NCBI RefSeq assembly: GCF_028687635.1
Contig: NZ_JAQTZS010000001.1
Location: forward strand, 62,001 to 126,000
DNA length: 64,000 nucleotides
Source: Malikia sp.
Lineage (GTDB): Bacteria > Pseudomonadota > Gammaproteobacteria > Burkholderiales > Burkholderiaceae_C
Reading direction: 5' to 3'
Below the pieces are notes generated by a model, which saw only the letters and a program-made list of their open reading frames with translations, had not been told where the DNA came from and made no database searches. The stretch's first letter is position 1, and each line of letters starts with the position of its first letter. The translations under genes were made by a program, and so were the position numbers. Shown piece after piece: positions 48,422 through 56,324 of this stretch.

Positions 48422-49484
48422 GAAACTGACGCTGAGGCAGTTCACCACCTTCGACCAGATCGATTTCTCGTTCGCCCCTGGCATCAACGTCGTCATCGGC
48501 GAGAACGGCACCGGCAAGAGCCACCTGCTGAAGATCGCGTATGCCATCAGCTCGGCCAGCCATGCCGCCAGCAAATCCAGTCCCGCCCCGACCAAGGCGC
48601 AGTTGCAAAAGGACCTGGCCAGCAAGATGGTCGGTGTCTTCCGACCCGACAAGCTCGGGCGCCTGGTGCGCAGTCATCGCGCCCGTGGCGTGGTCGGCGG
48701 GCGGGCCTCCTCGAAGGTAAAGCTGCAGTTCTCGGAAGTGGCGGACGACTGGGCCTTCACGTTTTCGAGCGTCTCCAAGGTCGAGGTGCAGTTCGACGAA
48801 ACCACCTCGCCCAAGAAGTTCCTGGAGGCCGAGCCGATCTTCATTCCGACCAAGGAAGTGCTCTCGATGTTTCCCGGCTTCGCGTCGCTCTATCGCAACC
48901 GCGAACTGGCGATCGACGAAACCTACTTCGACCTGTGCCTCGCGCTGGACGGCGCTCCGCTGCGCGGCCCGCGCCTGGAAGCGATCAAACAACTGCTCGA
49001 CCCGATCGAGCAGCACCTGGGCGGAACCGTCGTCCGCGTGGGCGACAGCTTCTACCTCGACAGCGAGAACGGCAAGACCGAGATGCCGCTGGTGGCGGAA
49101 GGGATCCGCAAGATTGCCACCATCGCCTACCTGCTGCGCAACGGCGCACTCACCAAGCGGGGGATCGTGTTCTGGGACGAGCCGGAGTCCAACCTCAACC
49201 CCCGTTTGATCAGGGTGGTGGCCGCGATGCTGATGAGTCTGGCCTCGCAGGGGGTCCAGGTATTCATTGGCACGCACAGCTTCTTCCTCATGAAGGAGCT
49301 GGAGTTGCTGCGGCGCAGCGCCCAGGATGCCGTGCCATGCCGCTACATCACTCTGGCCTTCGATGAGGAGGGCAATCCCCTGTACGAACAAGGCGACAGC
49401 CTCAAGGAGGTCGGCAGGATAGTCGCGCTGGACGAGGAATTGTCACAGTACGATCGCGAGATCCAATCGGGACGAGCCGGATGA
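48414..49484 (+). CDS. AAA ATPase in the hsd operon (SMC/OLD-like, AAA_15/21)
   Basis: A 356 aa ABC-type ATPase. Walker A is GENGTGKS (29-36, K35). A signature-like segment (PLVAEGIRKIATIAYLL) precedes Walker B (GIVFWDEPESNLNPRL) and the His switch (IGTHSFF). There is no TOPRIM nuclease domain, so it is not a full OLD protein. It starts inside the end of hsdS with AGGAG ahead, so it belongs to the RM operon. Such ATPases usually act with a partner gene; the frame after it is a 40-codon remnant. Antiphage function is inferred from context. Confidence 0.8.
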   Translation: MLEKLTLRQFTTFDQIDFSFAPGINVVIGENGTGKSHLLKIAYAISSASHAASKSSPAPTKAQLQKDLASKMVGVFRPDKLGRLVRSHRARGVVGGRASSKVKLQFSEVADDWAFTFSSVSKVEVQFDETTSPKKFLEAEPIFIPTKEVLSMFPGFASLYRNRELAIDETYFDLCLALDGAPLRGPRLEAIKQLLDPIEQHLGGTVVRVGDSFYLDSENGKTEMPLVAEGIRKIATIAYLLRNGALTKRGIVFWDEPESNLNPRLIRVVAAMLMSLASQGVQVFIGTHSFFLMKELELLRRSAQDAVPCRYITLAFDEEGNPLYEQGDSLKEVGRIVALDEELSQYDREIQSGRAG

Positions 49485-49603
49485 CGACATCGGTGCGGCA
49501 AAAAACCAAAGATCTGGTCGAACACACCAAAGTCATCATCTGGAGCGGCTTGCGACCGCTGGCCCCGTCGCCTTATTCCTGGGAAATCCTGGTCTCTACC
49601 TGA
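49481..49603 (+). pseudogene. 40-codon remnant after the hsd-operon ATPase
   Basis: The frame overlaps the ATPase stop by ATGA, as a true second gene would, but ends after 40 codons (MTTSVRQKTKDLVEHTKVII onwards). Its stop lies in a GGTCTC/GAGACC hairpin (49591-49607). It resembles no family I recognise. It is probably the start of a deleted effector or partner gene, or a small accessory peptide. Confidence 0.35.
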
Positions 49604-49653
49604 GACCGAATCTCAGCCAACCTTCCCATCACCACCCCAAAAGGAGACATCCC

Positions 49654-50937
49654 TTGTCAGACAACTGGAAATTCGAGACCCGGTCCGTCCACGCCGGTTA
49701 CAGCCCCGACCCCACGACCAAGGCCGTGGTGCCGCCGATCTACCAGACGGCGGCCTATGCCTTTGACAGCGCCCAGCACGGCGCCGACCTGTTCGACCTG
49801 AAGGTGCCGGGCAACATCTACACCCGCATCATGAACCCGACCCAGTCGGTGCTCGAAGCCAGGGTGGCCGCGCTGGAAGGCGGCATCGCCGCGCTGGCGC
49901 TGGCGTCGGGCCAGGCCGCCATCACCTACGCCATCCAGACGATCGCCGAGGCGGGCGACAACATTGTCTCGTCGGCCGCGCTGTATGGGGGCACGTACAA
50001 CCTGTTCGCGCACACGCTGCCGCAGTACGGCATCCAGACACGCTTTGCCGACTCGACCGATCCCGGCAGCTTCGAGGCGCTGATCGACGACCGCACCAAG
50101 GCCATCTACGCCGAATCGCTGGGCAACCCGCGCGGCAACATCACCGACATTGCCGCGCTGGCAGAGGTCGCGCACCGCCATGGCGTGCCGCTGATCGTTG
50201 ACAACACGGTGCCCAGTCCCTATCTGTGCCGCCCCTTCGAGCATGGGGCCGACATCGTCGTGCATTCGCTGACCAAGTACCTGGGAGGGCACGGCAACAG
50301 CCTGGGCGGCGCGATCGTGGATTCGGGCAAGTTCCCCTGGGCGCGGCACAAGGAGCGCTTCAAGCGCCTGAACGAGCCTGACGTGAGCTACCACGGCGTC
50401 GTCTACACCGAAGCGCTGGGCGCCGCCGCCTATATCGGCCGCGCGCGCGTGGTGCCGCTGCGCAACATGGGCGCGGCGATTTCGCCGTTCAACGCCTTCC
50501 TGATCCTGCAGGGCATCGAAACGCTGCCGCTGCGCATGGACCGCATCTGCGACAACACGCTGGCGGTGGCGCAGTACCTGAAGAACCACCCGAAGGTGCA
50601 ATGGGTGAACTACGCCGGCCTGAGCGACCACCCGGACCACGCCCTGGTGCAGCAGCTGATGGGCGGCCGTGCCTCCGGCCTGCTGACCTTTGGCGTGAAG
50701 GGTGGCCGTGCCGGTGGCGAGCGCTTCCTCGACGCGCTGCAGCTGTTCACCCGCCTGGTCAACATCGGCGACGTGCGCTCGCTGGCCACCCACCCCGCGT
50801 CCACCACCCACCGCCAACTGTCGGCGGCCGAGCTGGAGGCTTCGGGCGTGACCGAGGACACCGTGCGCCTGTGCGTGGGCATCGAGCATATCGACGACCT
50901 GAAGGCCGACCTGGAGCAGGCGCTGGCCGCGGCGTGA
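49654..50937 (+). CDS. metY: O-acetylhomoserine sulfhydrylase (MetY type)
   Basis: PLP enzyme that forms homocysteine from O-acetylhomoserine and sulfide. The 427 aa product has the PLP lysine K208 in [16 protein letters not shown] and a conserved start, [16 protein letters not shown]. The TTG start at 49654 is set by AAGGAG seven bases upstream; no ATG fits. It lies within the defence island, flanked by the hsd-operon remnant and the Septu-like pair, so the surrounding systems probably arrived around a chromosomal metY. Confidence 0.94.
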   Translation: MSDNWKFETRSVHAGYSPDPTTKAVVPPIYQTAAYAFDSAQHGADLFDLKVPGNIYTRIMNPTQSVLEARVAALEGGIAALALASGQAAITYAIQTIAEAGDNIVSSAALYGGTYNLFAHTLPQYGIQTRFADSTDPGSFEALIDDRTKAIYAESLGNPRGNITDIAALAEVAHRHGVPLIVDNTVPSPYLCRPFEHGADIVVHSLTKYLGGHGNSLGGAIVDSGKFPWARHKERFKRLNEPDVSYHGVVYTEALGAAAYIGRARVVPLRNMGAAISPFNAFLILQGIETLPLRMDRICDNTLAVAQYLKNHPKVQWVNYAGLSDHPDHALVQQLMGGRASGLLTFGVKGGRAGGERFLDALQLFTRLVNIGDVRSLATHPASTTHRQLSAAELEASGVTEDTVRLCVGIEHIDDLKADLEQALAAA

Positions 50938-50943
50938 TGGCAG

Positions 50944-50971
50944 CAGTCGCCGTGTGCATGCGCGGCGACTG
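50944..50971 (+). terminator. Hairpin after metY
   Basis: CAGTCGCCG/CGGCGACTG, a perfect 9-bp stem with a 10-base loop, starts 7 bp after the metY stop. There is no T-run. Confidence 0.55.
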
Positions 50972-51030
50972 TACTGAAGTAAAGCGCGCTGAAAATGTCG
51001 TCCGCAACGCCTTGAAAACGAAGGACCGCC

Positions 51031-52317
51031 ATGTACCTTGATCACGTTACCTTGAAGAACCTCAAGGGCTTCACAAACTTGTCGTTCAGTCTGGCGAGGC
51101 CTGACGGGTCTTACGCCGGCTGGACGGTATTCACGGGCGACAACGGATCGGGCAAGAGCACGCTGCTCAAGGCGATCGCGATCGGCTTGACCGGACGCGA
51201 CGTGGCGCGCTCGCTGCAGCCGAGCTTTCACCGCTGGATCAGCGAAGGTTCGCAGCAGCAGAGCGGCACGATCGAACTGACCCTGGTGCCAGAAAAGGGC
51301 GTGGACGAATACCTCCAAGTCGGGCGCACCAGCTACAGCCCGTTCCAGGCCGTGATTCACCTCAAGGCTGTCAATTCCGATGCCATGCTGGAGGAAGACG
51401 CCTCGAAGAAAAAGGCGATCTCGGCGCAGCGCGGTCCCTGGTCGGGTCAGGCCAAGGGATGGTTCTCTTGCGGCTACGGACCGTTCCGGCGCGTGTTCGG
51501 CGCTTCGCCCGAAGCCACCCGGCTCATGGTCGGTTCGACTACAGAGCGCTACGTGACGATGTTCCAGGAGGCCGCTTCGCTGTTCGAGGTGGACCAATGG
51601 CTCAGGAGCCTGAGCCACAAGAAGCTGGAACAGAAACAGCCTGAAGCACAGTTGCTTGATCTGATTCTTGAAATCCTGCGCGATGACCTGATGCCGAACC
51701 AGATCACGATCGACCGTGTTGATTCGGACGGTCTGTGGCTACGCGATCGCAATGGCATGCAGTTGGCCTGGAGCGAGATGAGCGATGGCTATCGTGCCGC
51801 ACTGGCTCTGCTGGCCGACATCCTGCGCCATCTGATCAAGGCTTACGGCTTCGACGGCCTGACCGAGCGCGATGCGGAGGACAAGCTGCGCGTCGTGCGC
51901 AGCGGCGTGGTCATGATCGACGAAATCGACGCTCACCTGCACCCCGAATGGCAACAGAAAATCGGTTTCTGGCTCAAGGCACATTTCCCGAACATCCAGT
52001 TCCTGGTCACCACGCACAGCCCCATCATCTGCCAGGCGGCCGACCCGAACGGCTTGTTCGTGCTGCCTGAACCTGGCAGCATGCAGGAGCCGCGCGCCCT
52101 GAACCATGACGAATACCAGCGCATCATCGCCTCGCGCCCCGACACCATCCTGCTGACTTCGGCTTTCGGTCTGCAGAACACACGCTCGCCGCGTGCCGTC
52201 AAGGCCCGTGCGGATTACTCCAAGCTGGCGGCCAAGCGCAATGCGGGCGCGGCGCTATCGGCGCAGGAAACCGAGGCGCTGCAGCAGCTCAAGCTGTTCG
52301 TGACCGACGAGGAATGA
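51031..52317 (+). CDS. Septu-like ATPase (PtuA-type)
   Basis: A 428 aa ABC/SMC-type ATPase. Walker A is GDNGSGKST (K42). A signature-like WSEMSDGYRAALALLADIL precedes Walker B (GVVMIDEIDAHLHPEW) and the His switch (TTHSPIICQA). A TOPRIM domain is absent. An HNH nuclease gene follows after 4 bp, matching the ptuA-ptuB order of Septu defence, where the ATPase is thought to hold the nuclease until infection. No reverse transcriptase is nearby, so it is not a retron cassette. The ATG has GAAGGA upstream. Confidence 0.78.
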   Translation: MYLDHVTLKNLKGFTNLSFSLARPDGSYAGWTVFTGDNGSGKSTLLKAIAIGLTGRDVARSLQPSFHRWISEGSQQQSGTIELTLVPEKGVDEYLQVGRTSYSPFQAVIHLKAVNSDAMLEEDASKKKAISAQRGPWSGQAKGWFSCGYGPFRRVFGASPEATRLMVGSTTERYVTMFQEAASLFEVDQWLRSLSHKKLEQKQPEAQLLDLILEILRDDLMPNQITIDRVDSDGLWLRDRNGMQLAWSEMSDGYRAALALLADILRHLIKAYGFDGLTERDAEDKLRVVRSGVVMIDEIDAHLHPEWQQKIGFWLKAHFPNIQFLVTTHSPIICQAADPNGLFVLPEPGSMQEPRALNHDEYQRIIASRPDTILLTSAFGLQNTRSPRAVKARADYSKLAAKRNAGAALSAQETEALQQLKLFVTDEE

Positions 52318-52321
52318 CGGC

Positions 52322-53062
52322 ATGAAACGGGTGCAGCGACCGGAATTGCCCCATCGAGTGGCGCAATACCTGGAGCGCCAACAGCAAGAGATCAATCGGC
52401 GACAGTCAACGGGGATGCTGAACATTGACGCATTCTGGAAAGGTCGCCGCGCCACCAAAACCGTAGGCCAGGCACTCAAGGCTCTGCAAAAATCCATGGG
52501 GCCGACCGAGCCCTGTATGTATTGCGTGGACAACCATGGCACCGACGTCGAGCATTTCTGGCCCAAAGGCCATTACCCCGGCAGAGCTTTTGACTGGGCC
52601 AACTGGCTGCTGTGCTGCACGGAGTGCGGGCGCATCAAGGGCGTTCGGTTTCCACTGGATCAGTACCAACAGCCACTGCTCATTGACCCGACCATCGAGG
52701 ACCCATGGGACTACATGGACTTCGACCCGGACACTGGCAACCTGGTGGCTCGTTTCGACCTGACAGCCAACGATTGGATGACAAAAGGCGTGGCGACAGT
52801 GGATGTGTTGCAACTTGATCGTCGTGAAGCCTTGGCGGAACGCTACCACAAGACTTTTCGGCATTTGTGCCAGAAAGTGACTACCGCTCTACAAGCACCG
52901 GACCTGGACTCCACCAACTTTATCGACGAGCTGCTGAAAACAGACGACCACGGGCTGCTGCCGTGGTGCATCAACGGCGCGGGACAGTTTCGAGCTCCCT
53001 TTGACCAGCTTCGTGCGGCCTACCCCCAGATCTGGGGCGTGCTCAGACAGAGATTTTGCTGA
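52322..53062 (+). CDS. Septu-like HNH endonuclease (PtuB-type)
   Basis: The 246 aa protein has an HNH/zinc finger: C65 and C68 (CMYC), then E77-H78 (DVEHFWPKG), a conserved Asn-Trp region and a second Cys pair (CCTECGRIKG). This resembles the putative HNH endonucleases of Septu and retron effector pairs. The remaining two thirds are unlike common HNH proteins and may contact the ATPase. Catalytic residues look intact. It is transcribed with the ATPase and ends next to the tRNA-Arg array. Confidence 0.78.
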   Translation: MKRVQRPELPHRVAQYLERQQQEINRRQSTGMLNIDAFWKGRRATKTVGQALKALQKSMGPTEPCMYCVDNHGTDVEHFWPKGHYPGRAFDWANWLLCCTECGRIKGVRFPLDQYQQPLLIDPTIEDPWDYMDFDPDTGNLVARFDLTANDWMTKGVATVDVLQLDRREALAERYHKTFRHLCQKVTTALQAPDLDSTNFIDELLKTDDHGLLPWCINGAGQFRAPFDQLRAAYPQIWGVLRQRFC

Positions 53063-53102
53063 GGCACTGCTGACCGCCGCCAAGCGCGCGGTCAAGGCGA
53101 AA

Positions 53103-53135
53103 AAAAACCTGCCGCATTGCTGCAGCAGGTTTTTT
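53103..53135. terminator. Bidirectional terminator between the HNH gene and the tRNA-Arg array
   Basis: AACCTGC/GCAGGTT with flanking A and T runs on either side. On the plus strand it ends GGTTTTTTG after the Septu-like pair. On the minus strand it ends the tRNA-Arg transcript. Confidence 0.8.
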
Positions 53136-53138
53136 GAT

Positions 53139-53215
53139 TGGTGCGGCTGGCAGGATTCGAACCCACGACCCCTTGGTTCGTAGCCAAGTACTCTATCCAA
53201 CTGAGCTACAGCCGC
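53139..53215 (-). tRNA. tRNA-Arg (ACG), copy 1
   Basis: 77 nt with encoded CCA. The acceptor stem is GCGGCTG/CAGCCGC. Anticodon arm CTTGG-CTACGAA-CCAAG gives anticodon ACG, wobble-read as inosine for CGU/CGC/CGA. It is identical in sequence to the next two copies and is the last of the array in transcription order. Confidence 0.96.
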
Positions 53216-53291
53216 TAAACCGTAGTCCGCCTTGCGACGGATGAAACTCTTGCAGTGAAAACGCCACCGTTGGCGCGGCGTTTTCTATATA

Positions 53292-53368
53292 TGGTGCGGC
53301 TGGCAGGATTCGAACCCACGACCCCTTGGTTCGTAGCCAAGTACTCTATCCAACTGAGCTACAGCCGC
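53292..53368 (-). tRNA. tRNA-Arg (ACG), copy 2
   Basis: Identical to its two neighbours. It lies exactly 153 bp from each, with a 76-bp spacer on both sides. Confidence 0.96.
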
Positions 53369-53444
53369 TAAACCGTAGTTCGTCTTGCGACGGATGAAAC
53401 TCTTGCAGTGAAAACGCCACCGTTGGCGCGGCGTTTTCTATATA

Positions 53445-53521
53445 TGGTGCGGCTGGCAGGATTCGAACCCACGACCCCTTGGTTCGTAGCCAAGTACTCT
53501 ATCCAACTGAGCTACAGCCGC
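53445..53521 (-). tRNA. tRNA-Arg (ACG), copy 3
   Basis: Identical to the two copies downstream. It is first in transcription order, about 117 bp from the start of the divergent TetR gene. Confidence 0.96.
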
Positions 53522-53625
53522 TGAAGCCGAAAGTATAGCAGCGTTTTTAGCGTCATCAGGAGTTTGTCCAATTTTCTTCTGCCAGCCAAGGGTTTTCGAG
53601 CATGGCCAGGGCCGGACCCCGCTCC

Positions 53626-53631
53626 TATACT
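53626..53631 (+). promoter_or_regulatory. -10 box at the TetR gene start
   Basis: TATACT ends 7 bp before the ATG at 53639. No Shine-Dalgarno is visible, so the transcript is probably leaderless. Confidence 0.45.
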
Positions 53632-53638
53632 CGCCAGA

Positions 53639-54289
53639 ATGAACGAACCAGTACATTCATTCACGAAGGGGTCCCGGACCAACGACCCCGAGCGCACCAA
53701 GGCCAACATCCTGGCCGTCGCCGAGCAGGAGTTCGGCGAGAAGGGGCTGGCCGGCGCCCGCATCGACGAGATCGCCGCCGCCACCCAGACCAGCAAGCGC
53801 ATGATCTACTACTACTTCGGCAGCAAGGAGGGGCTCTACCTCGCCGTGCTGGAGGAGTCGTATCGCAAGATCCGCCAGGAGGAAACCGACCTGCACCTGG
53901 AAAGTCTGGCGCCCGAGGCCGCGCTGCGCCGCCTGGTCGGCTTCACCTTCGACCGCCATTTGCGCAACGAGAGCTATGTCCGGATCGTGATGTCGGAAAA
54001 CATCCACCGTGGCCAGTTCATGCGCCAGAGCCAGTACATCCAGGACCTCAACGTGCCCGCGATCGACGCGATCCGCGAGCTCTACCAGCGCGGCGTGACC
54101 GGCGGCGTGTTCCGCCCGGGGCTGGACCCGGTCGACATCCACGCCTCGATCTCGGCGCTGTCTTTCTTCAACGTCTCGAACCGGCACACCTTCGGCCTGA
54201 TCTTCAAGCTCGATACCGCCTCGCCCGACTACCTGGCGCAGCGGCGCGAGAGCGTGATCGACATGGTCTGGCGCCACCTGCGGAGCTGA
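53639..54289 (+). CDS. TetR family transcriptional regulator
   Basis: A 216 aa repressor-type protein. The N-terminal helix-turn-helix (ARIDEIAAATQTSKRMIYYYFGSKEGLY) is the TetR signature. The C-terminal ligand domain resembles the TetR C33-like group. It lies upstream of the TRAP and quinate/shikimate genes in the same direction and probably controls them through the shared motif at 54348 and 57380. Ligand is unknown; a shikimate-pathway compound is a reasonable guess. The ATG at 53639 gives the normal N-terminal arm. Confidence 0.9.
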   Translation: MNEPVHSFTKGSRTNDPERTKANILAVAEQEFGEKGLAGARIDEIAAATQTSKRMIYYYFGSKEGLYLAVLEESYRKIRQEETDLHLESLAPEAALRRLVGFTFDRHLRNESYVRIVMSENIHRGQFMRQSQYIQDLNVPAIDAIRELYQRGVTGGVFRPGLDPVDIHASISALSFFNVSNRHTFGLIFKLDTASPDYLAQRRESVIDMVWRHLRS

Positions 54290-54301
54290 CCCCGCGCGAC
54301 C

Positions 54302-54329
54302 AACCCTCGGTGGAAAACGAGGGTTTCCC
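54302..54329 (+). terminator. Terminator after the TetR gene
   Basis: AACCCTCG/CGAGGGTT with an eight-base loop, followed by TTTCCCC, 12 bp after the stop. Confidence 0.65.
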
Positions 54330-54347
54330 CCAGCTACAAAAAAAACT

Positions 54348-54362
54348 AACCAGTTCGTACAA
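54348..54362 (+). promoter_or_regulatory. Shared operator/promoter motif upstream of dctQ
   Basis: AACCAGTTCGTACAA differs by one base from the site at 57380-57394. It overlaps TACAAT (54358-54363), a good -10 for the TRAP operon. A related string (GAACCAGTACATTC) lies at the TetR start. It is a candidate TetR binding site. Confidence 0.5.
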
Positions 54363-54385
54363 TTCGCTGCTTCCAGGAGAACCTC

Positions 54386-54919
54386 ATGCTTCAAAAACTC
54401 ATAGACCAGCTCTCCAAGCTGCTGTCGCTGCTGATGGTGGCGGCGCTGGCGCTGATGGTGGTGCTGGTATTCACCAACGTGGTGCTGCGCTACGCCTTCA
54501 ACTCCGGACTCACGCTGTCGGAGGAACTCTCGCGCTGGCTGTTCGTCTGGATGACCTTCCTGGGCGCCTTCGTGGGCCTGCACGACAAGGGTCACCTGGG
54601 CACCGACACGCTGATCGCCAAGCTGCCGGTCGCGGGCAAGAAGGTCTGCTTCCTGCTGGCCCATGTGCTGATGCTGTTCTGCGCCTGGCTGATCTTCCGT
54701 GGTTCCTGGGACCAGGTGGTGATCAACTACGAAACCACCAGCCCGGTGATGGAAGTCTCGATGGCCTGGTTCTATGCGTCGGGCGTGGTGTTCTCGGTGC
54801 TCGCGGGCCTGATCCTGAGCCACGACCTGTTCAAGCTGCTCGCCGGGCGCCTGAGCGAGGGCGAGCTGATCGGCGTGCGCGAGTCCGACGACATGCCGCA
54901 TGGCGATCCGCATCCCTGA
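54386..54919 (+). CDS. dctQ: TRAP transporter small permease (DctQ)
   Basis: A 177 aa inner-membrane protein with four predicted helices, the DctQ layout. Typical segments are VVLRYAFNSGLTLSEELSRWLFVWMTFLGA and GHLGTDTL. It forms the membrane complex with DctM for sodium-driven uptake of a carboxylate delivered by the DctP protein. AGGAGA precedes the ATG. First of dctQ-dctM-dctP-aroQ-aroE-like. Confidence 0.93.
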   Translation: MLQKLIDQLSKLLSLLMVAALALMVVLVFTNVVLRYAFNSGLTLSEELSRWLFVWMTFLGAFVGLHDKGHLGTDTLIAKLPVAGKKVCFLLAHVLMLFCAWLIFRGSWDQVVINYETTSPVMEVSMAWFYASGVVFSVLAGLILSHDLFKLLAGRLSEGELIGVRESDDMPHGDPHP

Positions 54920-54949
54920 ACCACTGGCTGAACCGAATAGGAGAATTCC

Positions 54950-56230
54950 ATGACGATAACCCTCTTTCTGGGCGCGCTGATTGCCGCCATGATGCTGGGC
55001 GTGCCGATCGCGTTCTCGCTGCTGCTGTCGGGCGCGGCGCTGATGTGGCACCTGGACATGTTCGACGCGCAGATCCTGGCGCAGAACGTGATCGAGGGCA
55101 GCAACAGCTTCCCGCTGCTGGCCGTGCCCTTCTTCATGCTGGCCGGCGAGATCATGAACGCCGGTGGCCTGTCGCGCCGGATCGTGAACTTCGCGATGAC
55201 CCTGGTCGGCCATGTGCGGGGCGGGCTGGGCTATGTCGGCATCATGGCCGCCATCATCATGGCCGCGCTGTCGGGCTCGGCGGTGGCCGACGCGGCGGCG
55301 CTGGCCGCTCTGCTGCTGCCGATGATGAACCGCGCGGGCTATGACCCGGCGCGCTCGGCCGGCCTGCTGTCGGCCGCCAGCATCATCGCGCCCATCATCC
55401 CGCCCTCGATCGGCTTCGTGGTGTTCGGCGTCGCGGCCAACGTCTCGGTCTCCAAGCTGTTCATGGCCGGCATCGCCCCGGGCCTCATGCTGGGCGCGGC
55501 GCTCTGGATCACCTGGTGGCTGCTGGTGCGCAAGGAGAAGATCAAGGCCGCGCCGCGCGCGAGCAAGGCCCAGGTGCTGGCCGCCTTCAAGGACGCGACC
55601 TTCGCGCTGGTGCTGCCGGTGATCGTGGTGGTGGGCCTGAAGTTCGGCGTCTTCACGCCGACCGAGGCGGCCGTGGTGGCGGCCGTCTACGCGCTGCTGA
55701 TCTCGACCCTGGTCTACAAGGAGCTCAAGCTGAACCAGCTCTACGGCCTGTTCCTGGCCGCGGCCAAGACCACCTCGGTCATCATGTTCCTGGTCGCCGC
55801 CGCTATGGTCTCGGCCTGGATGATCACGGTGGCCAACCTGCCGGCCGATCTGGTCGCGCTGCTGGAGCCGCTGCTGGACAACCCCACCATCCTGATGTTC
55901 GCCATCATGGGCGTCGTCATCCTGGTCGGCACCGCGATGGACATGACGCCTACCATCCTGATCCTGACGCCGGTGCTGATGCCCATCGTCAAGGCCGCCG
56001 GCATCGACCCGGTCTACTTCGGCGTGCTGTTCATGATCAACAACGCCATCGGCCTGATCACGCCGCCGGTGGGCACGGTGCTCTCGACCGTGGCGGGTGT
56101 CGGCAAGATCAGCATGGACGAGGTGACCAAGGGGGTCTGGCCCTTCATGATCGCGCAGTTCGCGCTGCTGTTCCTGATGGTGATATTCCCCGAGCTCGTC
56201 ATGGTCCCGGCGCGCTGGTTCTACGGCTGA
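54950..56230 (+). CDS. dctM: TRAP transporter large permease (DctM)
   Basis: A 426 aa polytopic transporter subunit with about 12 hydrophobic helices. Conserved features are FALLAVPFFMLAGEI-type and GSAVADAAALAALLLPMM regions and the C-terminal GLITPPVGTVL motif. It carries the substrate and sodium path. It follows dctQ by 30 bp with its own AGGAGA and is followed by a 94-bp gap with a strong hairpin before dctP. Confidence 0.94.
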   Translation: MTITLFLGALIAAMMLGVPIAFSLLLSGAALMWHLDMFDAQILAQNVIEGSNSFPLLAVPFFMLAGEIMNAGGLSRRIVNFAMTLVGHVRGGLGYVGIMAAIIMAALSGSAVADAAALAALLLPMMNRAGYDPARSAGLLSAASIIAPIIPPSIGFVVFGVAANVSVSKLFMAGIAPGLMLGAALWITWWLLVRKEKIKAAPRASKAQVLAAFKDATFALVLPVIVVVGLKFGVFTPTEAAVVAAVYALLISTLVYKELKLNQLYGLFLAAAKTTSVIMFLVAAAMVSAWMITVANLPADLVALLEPLLDNPTILMFAIMGVVILVGTAMDMTPTILILTPVLMPIVKAAGIDPVYFGVLFMINNAIGLITPPVGTVLSTVAGVGKISMDEVTKGVWPFMIAQFALLFLMVIFPELVMVPARWFYG

Positions 56231-56246
56231 ACCACGGTTCCCAAGC

Positions 56247-56281
56247 GCCTGGCGTGAACGGGTACGCCATGCCAGGCGCAA
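56247..56281 (+). promoter_or_regulatory. Intercistronic hairpin between dctM and dctP
   Basis: GCGCCTGGC (56247-56255) pairs with GCCAGGCGC (56273-56281). An alternative inner stem GGCGT/ACGCC (56253-56270) competes for the same bases. It may protect dctP mRNA or partly end upstream transcription. Confidence 0.5.
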
Positions 56282-56324
56282 TAATCAAGCGTACGACCAT
56301 CCATCCTCAGACTGGAGACTCCAC

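Larger units (their letters stand above)
53139..53521 (-). repeat. Tandem 153-bp repeat of tRNA-Arg plus spacer
   Basis: Three tRNA genes and two nearly identical 76-bp spacers (53216-53291, 53369-53444; one visible base change) form a tandem duplication with a 153-bp period. Each spacer holds an AAAACGCC/GGCGTTTT hairpin that may terminate or guide processing. Confidence 0.9.

Noticed and set aside
48414-49484. OLD-family nuclease
   Set aside because: The ATPase domain ends without a TOPRIM domain, and none follows in another frame.
49485-49653. Possible SAM or other riboswitch before metY
   Set aside because: Only one 6-bp hairpin is present, inside a remnant frame; no conserved riboswitch core was seen.
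51031-53062. Retron with Septu effectors
   Set aside because: No reverse transcriptase gene or msr/msd-like region lies on either side.
53139-53521. Regular repeats that could suggest a CRISPR array
   Set aside because: The repeated units are complete tRNA-Arg genes and the spacers are near-identical, the opposite of CRISPR.
53657-56281. Minus-strand open frame of 874 codons opposite the TetR and TRAP genes
   Set aside because: It crosses three well-supported genes and their gaps and is rich in His, Arg and Gln; a shadow of high GC codon use.
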